Below are positions 18,389 to 29,002 of a stretch of DNA of 64,000 nt, piece by piece. This DNA comes from Thermaerobacter subterraneus DSM 13965 (GTDB lineage: Bacteria > Bacillota > Sulfobacillia > Thermaerobacterales > Thermaerobacteraceae), in NCBI RefSeq assembly GCF_000183545.2, contig NZ_JH976535.1:1985837-2049836 (forward strand). The letters run 5' to 3'. Each line of letters opens with the position of its first letter. The stretch's first letter is position 1. Below the pieces are notes generated by a model. The model was not told the origin of the DNA and did not search any database. It worked only from the letters and a program-made list of their open reading frames with translations. The translations under genes were made by a program, and so were the position numbers.

Positions 18389-20775
18389 CGCCCCTCCCCC
18401 CCTTCCGCGGCCGCCGCCGCTTCCTGGGCCTGCTGGATGGCCCGCCACACCCGCTCGGGCTTGCAGGGCATGTCGATGTGCCGCACGCCCAGGTGCGAGA
18501 CGGCGTCGACGATGGCGTTGACCACCGCCGGCGTGGCGGCGATGGTGCCCGCCTCCCCGATGCCCTTGACGCCCAGCGGGTTGACCGGCGACGGCGTGCA
18601 GGTGAAGTGCGACTCGAAGGACGGGAGCTCCGCCGCCGTCGGCACGGCGTACTCCATCAGCGAGGCGTTGACGGGCTGGCCGTTCTCGTCGTAGACCAGC
18701 TCCTCGAACAGCGCCTGGGCGATGCCCTGGGCGATGCCGCCGTGGACCTGGCCCTCGGCCAGCAGCGGGTTGATCACGTTGCCGCAGTCGTCCACGCAGA
18801 CGTACCGCAGGATCCGGGTGCGGCCGTCCTCGGTGTCCACCTCCACCACGCACACGTGGGTGCCGAAGGGGAAGGTGAAGTTCTCCGGCTGCCAGAAGGC
18901 CGTCTCCTCCAGCCCCGGCTCCAGGCCCGGCGGGAAGTTGATGTGGGACGCCAGGTTGGCGGCGGCGGCGATCTGGGTGAACTTCAGAGCCCGCTGGGGC
19001 GCCCCCTTGACCCGGAACTCGCCGTCCACGAACTCCAGGTCCTCGGGGCTGCACTCCAGCTGGTGCGCCGCGATCAGGGCGGCCTTCTTCTTCACCTTCT
19101 GCAGGGCGTGGTAGAGGGCGATGCCGCCCACCGCCGCCGAGCGGCTGCCGTAGGTCCCCAGGCCGATGGGCCCGCGGCCCGTGTCGCCGTGGAGCACCTC
19201 CACGTCTTCCGGCGGGATGCCCAGCTCGCTGGCGACGATCTGGGACCAGGCGGTCTCGTGGCCCTGGCCGTGGGCCGACGAGCCCGTGTAGACCGTCACC
19301 TTGCCGGTGTGGTGGACCCGCACCTGGGCCGACTCGAACAGGTTGCCCCCGTAGAAGGTTCCCGCCAGGGCCGCCGACGGCGCCAGGCCGCAGGCCTCGA
19401 TGTAGCTCGAAATCCCGATGCCCAGCTGCAGCCGGTCGCCCCGCCGGCGCCGCTCGGCCTGTTCCCGCTTGAGCTCCTCGTACCCTACGGCCTCCAGCGC
19501 CTTGTCCAGGGCGGCATGGTAGTCGCCGGAGTCGTAGGTGATGCCCACCGGGTTGGTGTACGGGAACTCGTCCTTGCGCACGAAGTTCTTGCGCCGGACC
19601 TCGGCCGGATCCAGGCCGAGTTCGTCCGCCAGCCGGTCGATGGTCCGCTCCAGGAAGTGGGTGGCCTCGGGCCGGCCGGCGCCCCGGTAGGCGTCGGTGG
19701 GCGTCTTGTTGGTGAAGACTCCGGTGATCTTGATGGCGTGGTGCTTGTGGCGGTAGGGTCCGGGCGAGACGATGAGTCCCAGGATGGGGATGTAGGGCGT
19801 GTTCAGCTGGTTGTAGGCCCCCAGGTCGCAGATCCAGTTGATCCGCATGCCCAGGATCTCGCCGTCGCGCCGGGCGGCCACCTCCACGTCGATGATGCCC
19901 TCCCGCCCGTGGATGGTGGCGACGAAGTTCTCCCGGCGGTCCTCCACCCACTTCACGGGGCGCCGCAGCCGGCGGGCCAGGAAGGGGACGATGACCTCCT
20001 CCGGGTAGACGTTGAGCTTAGCCCCGAAGCCGCCCCCGACCTCCGGGGCGATCACCCGCATCTGGTGCTCGGGGACGCCCAGGATCCCGCAGAGGTTGAT
20101 CTTGAGCAGGTGCGGGATCTGGGTGGTGCTCCAGACGGTGAGCTCGCCCGTGGCCGGGTGGCAGTCGGCCACCACCGCCCGGGGCTCCAGGGCCATGGGC
20201 ACCAGCCGCTGCTGCAGGTGCCGCTGGCGGATCACCACGTCGGCTTCCCGGAACGCGGCCTCCACGTCGCCGCCGGCCGCCTCCCAGGTGTAGGCCACGT
20301 TGCTGTCGAACTCGGCGTGGACCCGGGGGGCGCCCGGATCCATGGCCCTCTCGGGGTCGACCACGGCCGGCAGCGGCTCATAGTCGACCTCCACCAGGGC
20401 CGCGGCGTCCCGGGCCGCCGCCCGGGTCTCCGCCACCACCACGGCCACCCCCTCGCCCACGTGGCGCACCACGTCGATGGCCAGGGGCCAGTGGGGCGGG
20501 TTCTTCAGCCCCTCGTACAGCCACGCACAGGGCAGGGGCGCCTGCAAGCCCTGCTTCAGCTCCTCGCCCGTCAGCACCGCCACCACACCCGGTGCCGAGC
20601 GGGCCGCGGCGGTATGGATCCCCCGGATCCGGGCATGGGCATGGGGGCTGCGCACCACGGCCACGTGGACCATACCGGGCAGCTTGATGTCGTCGGTATA
20701 TGTGCCCGAGCCCGTGATCAAGCGGGGGTCTTCCTTGCGCTTGAGCCGCGCGCCAATGCCTGCAACCGGCACCAT
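18385..20775 (-). CDS. Molybdenum hydroxylase large subunit, form II CoxL type
   Basis: A 796-residue molybdopterin-binding subunit of the xanthine oxidase superfamily. The active-site loop reads [10 protein letters not shown], the form II signature, and not the AYXCSFR of true form I CO dehydrogenase. So CO oxidation should not be assumed, and purines, aldehydes or other heterocycles are equally possible. Other family marks are [29 protein letters not shown] and [20 protein letters not shown] near the C-terminus with the catalytic Glu. The ATG at 20775 is preferred to GTG 20781 because a GAGGGGGG site sits at better distance. The small-subunit gene is just upstream. No maturation genes (coxDEF, xdhC) are in the window. 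Confidence 0.88.
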   Translation of the reverse strand: MVPVAGIGARLKRKEDPRLITGSGTYTDDIKLPGMVHVAVVRSPHAHARIRGIHTAAARSAPGVVAVLTGEELKQGLQAPLPCAWLYEGLKNPPHWPLAIDVVRHVGEGVAVVVAETRAAARDAAALVEVDYEPLPAVVDPERAMDPGAPRVHAEFDSNVAYTWEAAGGDVEAAFREADVVIRQRHLQQRLVPMALEPRAVVADCHPATGELTVWSTTQIPHLLKINLCGILGVPEHQMRVIAPEVGGGFGAKLNVYPEEVIVPFLARRLRRPVKWVEDRRENFVATIHGREGIIDVEVAARRDGEILGMRINWICDLGAYNQLNTPYIPILGLIVSPGPYRHKHHAIKITGVFTNKTPTDAYRGAGRPEATHFLERTIDRLADELGLDPAEVRRKNFVRKDEFPYTNPVGITYDSGDYHAALDKALEAVGYEELKREQAERRRRGDRLQLGIGISSYIEACGLAPSAALAGTFYGGNLFESAQVRVHHTGKVTVYTGSSAHGQGHETAWSQIVASELGIPPEDVEVLHGDTGRGPIGLGTYGSRSAAVGGIALYHALQKVKKKAALIAAHQLECSPEDLEFVDGEFRVKGAPQRALKFTQIAAAANLASHINFPPGLEPGLEETAFWQPENFTFPFGTHVCVVEVDTEDGRTRILRYVCVDDCGNVINPLLAEGQVHGGIAQGIAQALFEELVYDENGQPVNASLMEYAVPTAAELPSFESHFTCTPSPVNPLGVKGIGEAGTIAATPAVVNAIVDAVSHLGVRHIDMPCKPERVWRAIQQAQEAAAAAEGGEGR

Positions 20776-20802
20776 CTTCACCCCCCTCGCCGGCGGCCGG
20801 GA

Positions 20803-21324
<522 letters not shown>

Positions 21325-21831
21325 GACGCCGCCCGACCTCCTTTCACGGGCCCGCGCCCGCTATGGCATTCCGGCTCCCGGCACCGGCACGGGGAACCGG
21401 GACCGAAGCTGGGGGATGGGTGCCGTACCACGGCACGTGCGGCTCGCGGGGTAGCCGGTGCGTGCCGCCCGGCTTGGGGCGGGCCGGTGCGGGGACGAAC
21501 CGGCCCCCTGCCGTGCCTGGCACCGCCGGCCACCGTGACCGGAGACCGGTGGAAGGGCGAAAAGTGGCACGATGGGTGCTGGCGAGTGGCTGGAACCGCG
21601 ATGCATCCCCCGTTAGGCAATGGAATACGGCGGACAGGTTCCAACTCCTGCCGGACCCCGGGCGCCCCGGCGAGCGCTCGTCCCCGGTCAGCCCCTTGCG
21701 TCGGCCCCTTGCGGGAGCGCGGGCGGCCGGGGGCGGGGGCGGGCGGTCACGGGTCGCCCTCGCCTGCGGCGGGGCTCGCGCTTGAGCGCGGGAAAGGGCA
21801 AGGCCGCCGGGCGGGCTGGTACAATGGCGGT
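21325..21831. other. Divergent intergenic region
   Basis: About 500 bases separate the molybdenum hydroxylase operon (-) from the uracil-DNA glycosylase gene (+). The stretch around 21600-21650 is less GC-rich (GTTAGGCAATGGAATACGGC) and could hold the hydroxylase promoter, but no clear -35/-10 pair is visible. No known riboswitch, including the Moco type, could be matched. The glycosylase promoter is listed separately. Confidence 0.35.
21817..21825 (+). promoter_or_regulatory. Extended -10 promoter, apparently leaderless
   Basis: TGGTACAAT is an extended -10 element (TGn plus TACAAT at 21820-21825) that ends six bases before the ATG at 21832. Transcription would start at or next to the start codon, and there is no Shine-Dalgarno sequence in between. 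No good -35 is seen, as expected for an extended -10. Confidence 0.5.
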
Positions 21832-22794
21832 ATGAACGGTTCCCAGCGGCAACCCGGGACGGTGCCCGCGGCAGCCGCCGTGCCCCCCTGCGATCCCGTC
21901 GCGGCGGCGGGGGACGCGGCCGCCGCCATCGCCCGCATCCACCAGGACATCGTCGCTTGCCGGCGCTGCCCCCGCCTGGTGGCCTACACGGCCCAGGTGG
22001 CCCGGACCCGGCGCCGGGCCTACCGGGACTGGGACTACTGGGGCCGGCCTGTGCCCGGCTTCGGCGACCCCCAGGCCCGGCTGCTGGTGGTGGGCCTCGC
22101 CCCGGCCGCCCACGGCGCCAACCGCACCGGCCGCATGTTCACCGGCGATTCCTCGGGCGACTGGCTCTACCGCGCCCTGTACCGGGCCGGCTTCGCCAGC
22201 CAGCCCACGGCCACCCACCGGGACGACGGCCTGCGGCTCCACGGCGCCTATATCACCGCGGCCTGCCGCTGCGCTCCCCCGGACAACAAGCCTTCCCGGG
22301 AGGAGCTGGCCGCCTGCAGCGCCTTCCTCCGCCGGGAGCTGGACGTCCTCTGGCCCGGGGTCCGGGTCATCGTGTGCCTGGGGCAGATCGCCTTCGATGC
22401 CGTGCTGCGGCAGGTCCGGGATCGGGGCCTGGGCTGGCCTGTGGAGGTTCCGCCCGGAGCCGGTGCCCTGGCCGGGACGAACCGGCCCCGGCCGGTTCGT
22501 CCCCGCTTCCGCCACGGGGGCGAGTACCGCTGGCCGGCGCCTTCCCGGGTCCCCACCGCGGAAGACTCGGGGGACCCGGGGGACCCGGCGACCCCTGGGG
22601 AGCGTCCCCCGCTCCCCCTGCCCGTGCTGCTGGCCAGTTATCACCCCAGCCGCCAGAACACCCAGACCGGCCGGTTGACGGAAGCCATGTTCGATGCCGT
22701 CTTCCGCCGGGCCCGGGAGCTGGTGGACGGCGGGTACCTGCCGGCAGCCCCCGCCCCGGCCGCGCCGGGCGAGAGCCGGAGGGAAGGCGCATGA
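21832..22794 (+). CDS. Family 5 uracil-DNA glycosylase (UdgB-like)
   Basis: A 320-residue repair enzyme that removes uracil, and in this family also hypoxanthine or other deaminated bases, from DNA. Motif A reads GLAPAAHGANRTGR, lacking the usual catalytic Asp/Glu as is characteristic of family 5. The second motif is HPSRQNTQTG. Four Cys for a 4Fe-4S cluster are visible: CRRC near residue 43 and two in ACRCAPPDNKPSREELAAC. An inserted Pro/Arg/Gly stretch (about 215-265) separates the core from the last motif. The ATG at 21832 is the only sensible start. It lacks a Shine-Dalgarno sequence and appears leaderless. Such enzymes are common in thermophiles, where cytosine deamination is fast. The next gene overlaps by four bases. 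Confidence 0.88.
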   Translation: MNGSQRQPGTVPAAAAVPPCDPVAAAGDAAAAIARIHQDIVACRRCPRLVAYTAQVARTRRRAYRDWDYWGRPVPGFGDPQARLLVVGLAPAAHGANRTGRMFTGDSSGDWLYRALYRAGFASQPTATHRDDGLRLHGAYITAACRCAPPDNKPSREELAACSAFLRRELDVLWPGVRVIVCLGQIAFDAVLRQVRDRGLGWPVEVPPGAGALAGTNRPRPVRPRFRHGGEYRWPAPSRVPTAEDSGDPGDPATPGERPPLPLPVLLASYHPSRQNTQTGRLTEAMFDAVFRRARELVDGGYLPAAPAPAAPGESRREGA

Positions 22795-23972
22795 CGCCCG
22801 GGGCCATGCAGCGCGGCCCGTTCAACGCCATCACCGACGTGGCCGGCGTCCGGGTGGGCCACGCCACGGTGATCCGCGGCGAGGGCCCCTTGCGGGCGGG
22901 CCAGGGGCCGGTGCGAACGGGCGTCACCGTGATCCTGCCGCCCGGCGACCTGCGCTCCATCTACGACGGCAAGTTCACGGCCGCCGCCCACGTGATCAAC
23001 GGCTTCGGCAAGGCCCTGGGCCTGGCCCAGGTCACCGAGCTGGGCCGGCTCGAGACACCCATTCTCCTGACCAGCACCCTTTCGATCTGGCGGGCCGCCG
23101 ACGCCCTGCTGGATCACATCCTGGCCGCCCACCCTGACATCGGCATCACGGCCCCCACGGTCAACGTGGTGGCGGGCGAGTGCAATGACGGCTGGCTGAA
23201 CGACATCCGCGGCCGTCATGTGGGTCCGGCGGAGGTGGCGGCGGCGCTGGCGGGGGCCGCCGGCGGCCCGGTGGCGGAGGGCAGCGTGGGCGCGGGGACG
23301 GGCGTGGTCTGTTACGGCTTCAAGGGGGGAATCGGCGGCGCCTCCCGGAGGTGGCGGGCCGCCTTGCCCGGTGCCGGCGAGGTGACGGTCACCCTGGGCG
23401 GCCTGGTGCTGGCCAACTTCGGCCGCCGGCGCGATCTCACCATCGCCGGGGTCCCCGTGGGCCGGCTGCTGGCCGGCCCCGACGAACCGGCCGCCCGGCC
23501 CCGGCCGGGCGGCCAGGCTTCCCGGCCGGCCCCTGCCCGGCTCGACCCGGGGCCGGAGCCCGCCGGGCAACCCGGGCCTGGGGCCGGCGAGGGGGGCTCG
23601 GTGGTGGTGATCCTGGCCACCGACGCCCCCTTGAGCTCGCGCCAGCTGGGCCGCATCGCCCGGCGGGCCGCCGCGGGCCTGGCCCGGACGGGCACCGTCT
23701 ACTGGCACGGCAGCGGCGATTTCGTGCTGGCATTCAGTACGGCCCGCGGCTACCCGCCCTACCTGCCCGACGAGGGCGCTTACCTCAACCCCTTCTTTGA
23801 GGCCGCCGCCGCCGTCACGGAGGAGGCGGTGATCCGGGCCCTGGTGGCGGCCCGGCCGGTCACGGGACGCGACGGCCACCGGGTACCGGCCCTGCCCGTC
23901 GACCAGGTGCGCCGCCTTCTGGAAGAACGCGGCATCGCCTGGGACTACGGCCCCGAGCCGGAGGGTGCCTAG
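22791..23972 (+). CDS. P1 family peptidase (DmpA/BapA-like, S58)
   Basis: A 393-residue N-terminal nucleophile hydrolase of the P1/DmpA family, which cleaves D- or beta-aminopeptides after self-processing. Motifs are NAITDVAGVRVGHATV, VVAGECNDGWLND and EGSVGAGTGVVCYGFKGG (residues about 163-180). The autocleavage site is Gly269-Ser270 in GGSVVVILATDAPLSSRQL, where Ser270 becomes the N-terminal nucleophile. A low-complexity Pro/Gly/Arg insert (about 231-267) precedes it. The ATG at 22791 overlaps the glycosylase stop (ATGA), so the two genes are translationally coupled without an obvious functional link. Confidence 0.87.
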   Translation: MTPGAMQRGPFNAITDVAGVRVGHATVIRGEGPLRAGQGPVRTGVTVILPPGDLRSIYDGKFTAAAHVINGFGKALGLAQVTELGRLETPILLTSTLSIWRAADALLDHILAAHPDIGITAPTVNVVAGECNDGWLNDIRGRHVGPAEVAAALAGAAGGPVAEGSVGAGTGVVCYGFKGGIGGASRRWRAALPGAGEVTVTLGGLVLANFGRRRDLTIAGVPVGRLLAGPDEPAARPRPGGQASRPAPARLDPGPEPAGQPGPGAGEGGSVVVILATDAPLSSRQLGRIARRAAAGLARTGTVYWHGSGDFVLAFSTARGYPPYLPDEGAYLNPFFEAAAAVTEEAVIRALVAARPVTGRDGHRVPALPVDQVRRLLEERGIAWDYGPEPEGA

Positions 23973-23995
23973 GGGCATCCCGCCGCCGGCCCGCC

Positions 23996-25390
23996 TCAAG
24001 ACCAATCCGCCGTCCCCGGCGGCACGGTCGCCTTCTCTCCGGCCCCTCCAGCGGCCGCGGTGGTGCCGGCCGGGGGGGCCGCTGGGGCCGCCACCGCCCC
24101 CGGCCGGGACCCCGCCCCGGCCATCCGCCGCACCAGCACCGCGTACATCCCCACCACCGGCAACAGGAAGGCGGCGCTGGCCACCAGGCCGGCTTCCACG
24201 GCGATGGCTGCCGCGATGCCGCCCAGGACGGGACCGCCGATGATCTCGCCGAAGGAGTGAAACTGCTCCACCATCGACAGCACGGTGGCCCGGGCCCGGG
24301 GATCGAGGCCCTGGTTGACCCAGGCCACCTGCAGGGGATCGTAGGTTTCGCGCAGCAGGGCGGTGAGCCAGTAAAAGCCGGTGGCCGCGGCCAGGGACCC
24401 GGCCAGGCCGAAGCCGGCCACACTGGGCACCAGCAGCATGCTGATGGCCAGAAGCATCCGCCCCACCCTGGCAGGGTCGCCCACCCCCCGCCGGCGGACG
24501 ACCTCCGCAGCAGCCATGCTCAGCAGCATGGCCCCGGCGGTCAGCAAGCCGATCCAAACCACCGCCCCGGTGCCCGCCGGGCCCGCCGCCCCGCCCGCCG
24601 CTTCCCCCAGCTGGGGGAAGCGGGTCAATAGGTGCAGTTGCCAGAGACGGTCGAATCCCTCGCTGGCCAGCCCGTAGAAGATCCCGATGGCCAGCAGCAG
24701 CCGCAGGCCGGGCCGGCCCTGCACAGCCCGCCACCCGTGCCGCCAGGTCCCCCCCACCCCCTGCCAGAGGGAGTCGCCCGGTCGCCACCGGGGCCGGTAC
24801 CCCCGTTCGGACATCATCAGAGCCAGCACCAGGGCCAGCACCCACATGCCGGCCCCAGCCACCCGCAGGGGCAGGTTCAGCCGCAGGCTGCCCAGTGCCA
24901 CGCTGGCACCAATGCCCAGCAGCGTGGCCGCCTGGGCGGCCTGGGCACCGCGCACGTACAGGTAGCGGGCTCGTTCCTCCCCCACCTCGTCGGCGATCCA
25001 GGCGGCGTCGGCGCCGCTCGTGAAGGTGTAGCCCAGTCCCCAGAGTACCTGGCCCAGCATGATGGCCGGCAGGGCGGGCACCGCGCCTTCCACCAGCAGG
25101 CCGGCCCCGATGGTGGCCAGGCCCAGGAGGACCGAGGCTCGGCGCCCGTAGAGGTCGGCGACCACGCCCGTGGGCACCTCGCAGAGGGTGACGGTGATCT
25201 CCAGGACGGTGCCCACCAGTGCCAGTTCCAGGGGCCCCAGACCGGCCTGCTGGATGCGATAGAGGGCGGCCACGGTGTGGGCCGTGGTGAGAAGGAAGGC
25301 CATGCCGAAGCGATACGCCACGTACACCGATGCCGGGTCGCCCCCCACCGACGGGAGGGGAGGCCGGCGATCACGCCGCCACCATTCCAT
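23996..25390 (-). CDS. MFS transporter
   Basis: A 464-residue major facilitator protein with about twelve helices. The loop between helices 2 and 3 carries GVVADLYGRRASVLLG, the family's G-x-x-x-D-R/Y-x-G-R-R/K type motif, and a proline-rich amphipathic linker lies between the halves (about 215-235). The substrate is unknown; drug or metabolite export is the usual role. Start ATG at 25390 with a weak GGTGGG upstream. It lies 126 bases after argH on the same strand and could be read from the arginine operon, but a separate promoter is possible. The C-terminus is Pro/Ala-rich. Confidence 0.8.
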   Translation of the reverse strand: MEWWRRDRRPPLPSVGGDPASVYVAYRFGMAFLLTTAHTVAALYRIQQAGLGPLELALVGTVLEITVTLCEVPTGVVADLYGRRASVLLGLATIGAGLLVEGAVPALPAIMLGQVLWGLGYTFTSGADAAWIADEVGEERARYLYVRGAQAAQAATLLGIGASVALGSLRLNLPLRVAGAGMWVLALVLALMMSERGYRPRWRPGDSLWQGVGGTWRHGWRAVQGRPGLRLLLAIGIFYGLASEGFDRLWQLHLLTRFPQLGEAAGGAAGPAGTGAVVWIGLLTAGAMLLSMAAAEVVRRRGVGDPARVGRMLLAISMLLVPSVAGFGLAGSLAAATGFYWLTALLRETYDPLQVAWVNQGLDPRARATVLSMVEQFHSFGEIIGGPVLGGIAAAIAVEAGLVASAAFLLPVVGMYAVLVRRMAGAGSRPGAVAAPAAPPAGTTAAAGGAGEKATVPPGTADWS

Positions 25391-25516
25391 GGGCCCACCC
25401 CGGTCCGGCGCCGGGTGGGACCTTCCGGACCGGTCCCCACGGAGGAGCGGCCCGCGCCGCCCCGCCGGCGCCCCGCAATGCCAGTGCCCCCATCATAGAG
25501 GGGCATCGGGCCGACG

Positions 25517-27154
25517 TCACGGGGCCGGGGAGACCTCCCCGCCTGCAACCGCGCCCGGGCCCCCTTCTCCCGCGCCGCCTCCACCGGCCAGGCCCTGTCC
25601 TGGACTCGCCGGTCCTGTGAACCCGTCCCGTGCCGCCTGCTCTGCCGCAGCGGCCAGGATGGCCCGGGCTTCCGCCAGCTGCCGCTCCACCGCCTGGCGG
25701 GCCGTGCCGCCGTACAGCTTCCGGGCTTCCACCACCGCCCGCGGCGAAAGCCGCCCCGGGGCCTCGGGGCCGAACAGGGGGCTGTGGGCCCGCAGGTCGT
25801 CCAGGGTCAGGTCCTGCAGCCGGCGGCCGGCCCGGATGCAGTGCAGGACCAGCTCGCCCACGATGCGGTGGGCCTCGCGGAAGGGGACGCCGCGTTCGAC
25901 CAGGTGGTCCGCCAGGTCGGTGGCGGCGGAGAAGTCGCGCTCCAGGGCGGCTGCCATGCGGTCTGCCCTCACCCTCATGGTGCGGATCATCCCGGCGCAG
26001 AGGGGCAGGGCGGCCTCCACGGTATCCAGGGCAGCGAAGACGCCGGCCTTGTCTTCCTGCAGGTCCCGGTTGTAGCTCAGGGGCAGGCCCTTGAGCACCG
26101 TCAGCAGGCCCACCAGGGCGCCGTAGACCCGGCCGGTCTTGCCGCGGATCAGCTCGGCCACGTCGGGGTTCTTCTTCTGGGGCATGATGCTGGAGCCCGT
26201 GCAGTAGGCGTCGTCCAGCTCGATGAAGCCGAACTCCTCCGACGACCACAGCACCAACTCCTCGCACAGCCGGGAGAGGTGCATCATCAGGATGCTGGCC
26301 GCCGCCAGGAACTCCAGCAGGTAGTCGCGGTCGCTGACGGCGTCGATGCTGTTGGGGTAGATCCGGCCGAACCCCAGCTCCCGGGCTACCTGCTCCCGGT
26401 CGAGGGGAAAGCCCGTGCCCGCCAGGGCGGCCGCCCCCAGGGGGCACCAGTCCGCCCGCCGACGGGCATCGGCCAGCCGGCCCGCGTCCCGTTCCAGCAT
26501 CCAGAAATAGGCCAGGAGGTGGTGGCTGAAGAGCACCGGCTGGGCCCGCTGCAGGTGGGTGTAGCCGGGCATGATCACGTCCAGGTGCGCCTCGGCCTTC
26601 TCCACCAGCGCCTGCTGCAGCTCCCGCACCGCCGCCTCCAGCCGGTCCAGGGCTTCCTTCATGTAAAGGTGCATGTCCGTGGCCACCTGGTCGTTGCGGC
26701 TGCGTCCCGTGTGAAGCTTGCCCGCCACCGGACCCACCACCCGGCCCAGCAGGTGCTCCACGTTCATGTGGACGTCCTCCAGGGCGGGGTCCAGGCGGAA
26801 GGTGCCCTCTTCCAGGCGGCGCCGCACCTCGGCCAGCCCCTCCACCAGGGTCCGGGCTTCTTCCGGCGGCAGGACACCGCAGGCCCCCAGCATCCGGGCG
26901 TGGGCCTGGCTGGCCCGGATGTCCACCTCCAGCAGCCGGCGATCCACGTCGATGGAGGCGGTGAAGGCCTCCACCGCCCGGTGGGTAGCGGCGGTGAAGC
27001 GGCCGCCCCAGGGCTTGGCGTTGGACGGAACGCCCGGCTTGGCGCTGGCCGGGGGTTCGGGCCTGGCGTTGACCGGGGTTTCGGGCCAAACCTCGCCGGA
27101 GCGGGCCTGGTGCGGCAACGGAAGCTCGCCGGGTGCGGGCCCGGTTGCGGGCAC
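25517..27154 (-). CDS. argH: Argininosuccinate lyase
   Basis: A 545-residue enzyme that splits argininosuccinate into arginine and fumarate, the last step of arginine synthesis. The superfamily signature GSSIMPQKKNP is present, as are KLHTGRSRNDQVATD and GYTHLQRAQPVLFSHH. The core (about 46-505) matches the normal 460-residue enzyme; the first 45 residues and the last 40 are low-complexity Pro/Ala/Gly extensions. The GTG at 27154 follows AAAGGAGG by nine bases. It closes the arginine operon, separated from argG by a MOSC gene. Confidence 0.95.
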   Translation of the reverse strand: MPATGPAPGELPLPHQARSGEVWPETPVNARPEPPASAKPGVPSNAKPWGGRFTAATHRAVEAFTASIDVDRRLLEVDIRASQAHARMLGACGVLPPEEARTLVEGLAEVRRRLEEGTFRLDPALEDVHMNVEHLLGRVVGPVAGKLHTGRSRNDQVATDMHLYMKEALDRLEAAVRELQQALVEKAEAHLDVIMPGYTHLQRAQPVLFSHHLLAYFWMLERDAGRLADARRRADWCPLGAAALAGTGFPLDREQVARELGFGRIYPNSIDAVSDRDYLLEFLAAASILMMHLSRLCEELVLWSSEEFGFIELDDAYCTGSSIMPQKKNPDVAELIRGKTGRVYGALVGLLTVLKGLPLSYNRDLQEDKAGVFAALDTVEAALPLCAGMIRTMRVRADRMAAALERDFSAATDLADHLVERGVPFREAHRIVGELVLHCIRAGRRLQDLTLDDLRAHSPLFGPEAPGRLSPRAVVEARKLYGGTARQAVERQLAEARAILAAAAEQAARDGFTGPASPGQGLAGGGGAGEGGPGAVAGGEVSPAP

Positions 27155-27203
27155 GGGCGGTCGCCTCCTTTATGGTGTGGCATGACTCGGGTGATCAAGG
27201 TGA

Positions 27204-27698
27204 TCACGCTGCGGGAAGGGGGCCGGGGTCGTCTTCCGGACCGGCGGCCACCACCGGGTCGCCGGTGCAGATCCACCCCGTGGTGAGGATCCGCGCCCGC
27301 AGGCCGCCGCGGCCGGCCAGGGCGGCTTTGAGCCCCGGGGCGACCCGCCCCTCCAGGTAACCGCAGGGATCGCAGGGTCGCACGCCCTCCACCCAGACGG
27401 CACCCAGGCGGAAGCGACGGCCTATCAGGCCGGCCAGGCGGACGCCGCGGGTCACCACGTTGCGCCGCAGGTCTGCGGGGTGCAGGGGCCGGCCCAGGGC
27501 CTGGGCGACGGCCGCCACCACCTCTTCTTCGATCAGCGTCAGCTGGACATCGGGCCAGCCCAGCCACGTCCCCGTCCCGAGGAAGTAGCGGTCGCCCTCC
27601 AGGCCCCGGCCGGCCACGGCCCGGGCCGCGGGCACCGTCACCACCGGCGCCCCGCCCGCCGGGGCAAGGCAAAGCAGCACCACCCGGCCGCCGGGCAT
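27204..27698 (-). CDS. MOSC domain protein
   Basis: A 164-residue MOSC-domain protein (the C-terminal domain of Moco sulfurases; stand-alone forms such as YiiM bind the molybdenum cofactor or handle sulfur). Core features are GLEGDRYFLGTGTWLGWPD, DLRRNVVTRGVRLAGLIGRRF, and the Cys-bearing ECVRPCDPCG-like segment (here VRPCDPCGYLEG) with the probable active Cys. The ATG at 27698 is chosen because GGGAGG lies ten bases upstream; an ATG at 27716 would add six residues. It sits between argG and argH in the arginine operon, where it has no known role. A second MOSC gene begins at 63853. Confidence 0.85.
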   Translation of the reverse strand: MPGGRVVLLCLAPAGGAPVVTVPAARAVAGRGLEGDRYFLGTGTWLGWPDVQLTLIEEEVVAAVAQALGRPLHPADLRRNVVTRGVRLAGLIGRRFRLGAVWVEGVRPCDPCGYLEGRVAPGLKAALAGRGGLRARILTTGWICTGDPVVAAGPEDDPGPLPAA

Positions 27699-27717
27699 GG
27701 TCCGGTCGCCTCCCATG

Positions 27718-28977
27718 TTACGCGCCGGGCGCAGCCGCCGGGCTGGCTTCGACCGCAGCACCGGCGCCTCCTGCCCCGGGTGCCCCCGGGCCGTGGACCG
27801 CCGCATGAACCCGCGTGGGCAGCCCCCACAGCTGGATGAACCCCACGGCCGCCCGGTGGTCGAACCGGTCACCGGGGGAGTAGGTGGCCAGCTCGTGGCG
27901 GTAGAGGGAGTAGGGCGAGCGCCGCCCCACCACCGTGGCGGTCCCGCGGTAGAGCTTGATCCGCACCTCCCCCGTGACGTGCCGCTGGGTCTCGGCCACG
28001 AAGGCGTCCAGGGCCCGCTTGAAGGGCGAGAACCAGAGGCCGTTGTAGATCACCTGGGCCACCTGCTGCTCGATGACCGGCTTGAAGTGCAGCACCTCCC
28101 GGGGCAGGCAGAGGGCCTCCAGGGCCCGGTGGGCCTCCACCAGCACCACCGCCGCCGGGGCTTCATAGACCTCCCGGGATTTGATCCCTACCAGCCGGTC
28201 TTCCACCATGTCGATCCGGCCCACGCCGTGCCGGCCGGCCACCTGGTTCAGCCGTTCGATGAGCTGGACCAGCCCCAGGGGCTCGCCGTTCAGGGCCACG
28301 GGCACGCCGGCCTCGAAGGCCAGGGTGATGGACTCGGGCTCGGCCGGCGCCCGTTCGGGGGCCACCGTCATGGCGTAGGCCTCCTCCGGCGGCTCGGCCC
28401 AGGGGTCTTCCAGGACCCCTGCCTCGCAGCTGCGGCCCCACAGGTTGGCGTCGATGGAGAAGGGGTTCTCCTCGGTCACCGGGATGGGGATGCCGTGCCG
28501 GCGGGCGTAGGCGATCTCCTCGTCCCGGGACCAGGCCCACTCCCGCACCGGGGCCACCACCTTTAGGTCGGGAGCCAGGGCCGCCACGGAAACGTCGAAC
28601 CGTACCTGGTCGTTGCCCTTGCCGGTGCACCCGTGGGCCACGGCGGTGGCGCCGTACTGCCGGGCGGTCTCCACCAGCAGCTGGGCGATCAGGGGCCGCG
28701 AAAGGGCGGCCGAAAGGGGGTACCGCCCCTGGTAGAGGGCATTGGCCTGGAGGGCCGGCAGCACGAAATCCCGGGCGAAGCGTTCCCGGGCGTCGACCAC
28801 CACCGCCTCCACGGCCCCCACCTGCAGCGCCTTCTGCCGGATGAAGTCCAGGTCCTTGCCCTCGCCCACGTCGGCCGAGAGGGCGATCACGTCATAGCCG
28901 TAGGTTTCCTTGAGCCAGGGAATGGCCACGGAGGTGTCCAGGCCCCCCGAGTAGGCCAGCACGATCTTCTCCGCCAC
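27718..28977 (-). CDS. argG: Argininosuccinate synthase
   Basis: A 419-residue ATP-dependent enzyme that joins citrulline and aspartate. The N-type ATP pyrophosphatase P-loop [15 protein letters not shown] is at residues 8-22. Further signatures are [14 protein letters not shown] and [20 protein letters not shown]. Length is about normal (400) plus an Ala/Gly-rich tail of about 25 residues. The GTG at 28977 has GGAGGGACGCC upstream. It follows argF by 25 bases in the operon. Confidence 0.96.
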   Translation of the reverse strand: MAEKIVLAYSGGLDTSVAIPWLKETYGYDVIALSADVGEGKDLDFIRQKALQVGAVEAVVVDARERFARDFVLPALQANALYQGRYPLSAALSRPLIAQLLVETARQYGATAVAHGCTGKGNDQVRFDVSVAALAPDLKVVAPVREWAWSRDEEIAYARRHGIPIPVTEENPFSIDANLWGRSCEAGVLEDPWAEPPEEAYAMTVAPERAPAEPESITLAFEAGVPVALNGEPLGLVQLIERLNQVAGRHGVGRIDMVEDRLVGIKSREVYEAPAAVVLVEAHRALEALCLPREVLHFKPVIEQQVAQVIYNGLWFSPFKRALDAFVAETQRHVTGEVRIKLYRGTATVVGRRSPYSLYRHELATYSPGDRFDHRAAVGFIQLWGLPTRVHAAVHGPGAPGAGGAGAAVEASPAAAPGA

Positions 28978-29002
28978 GGCGGCGTCCCTCCATCTCGTCC
29001 CG

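Noticed and set aside
18385-20775. Annotation as true aerobic CO dehydrogenase large subunit
   Set aside because: The loop reads AYRGAGR and not the AYXCSFR required for form I enzymes.
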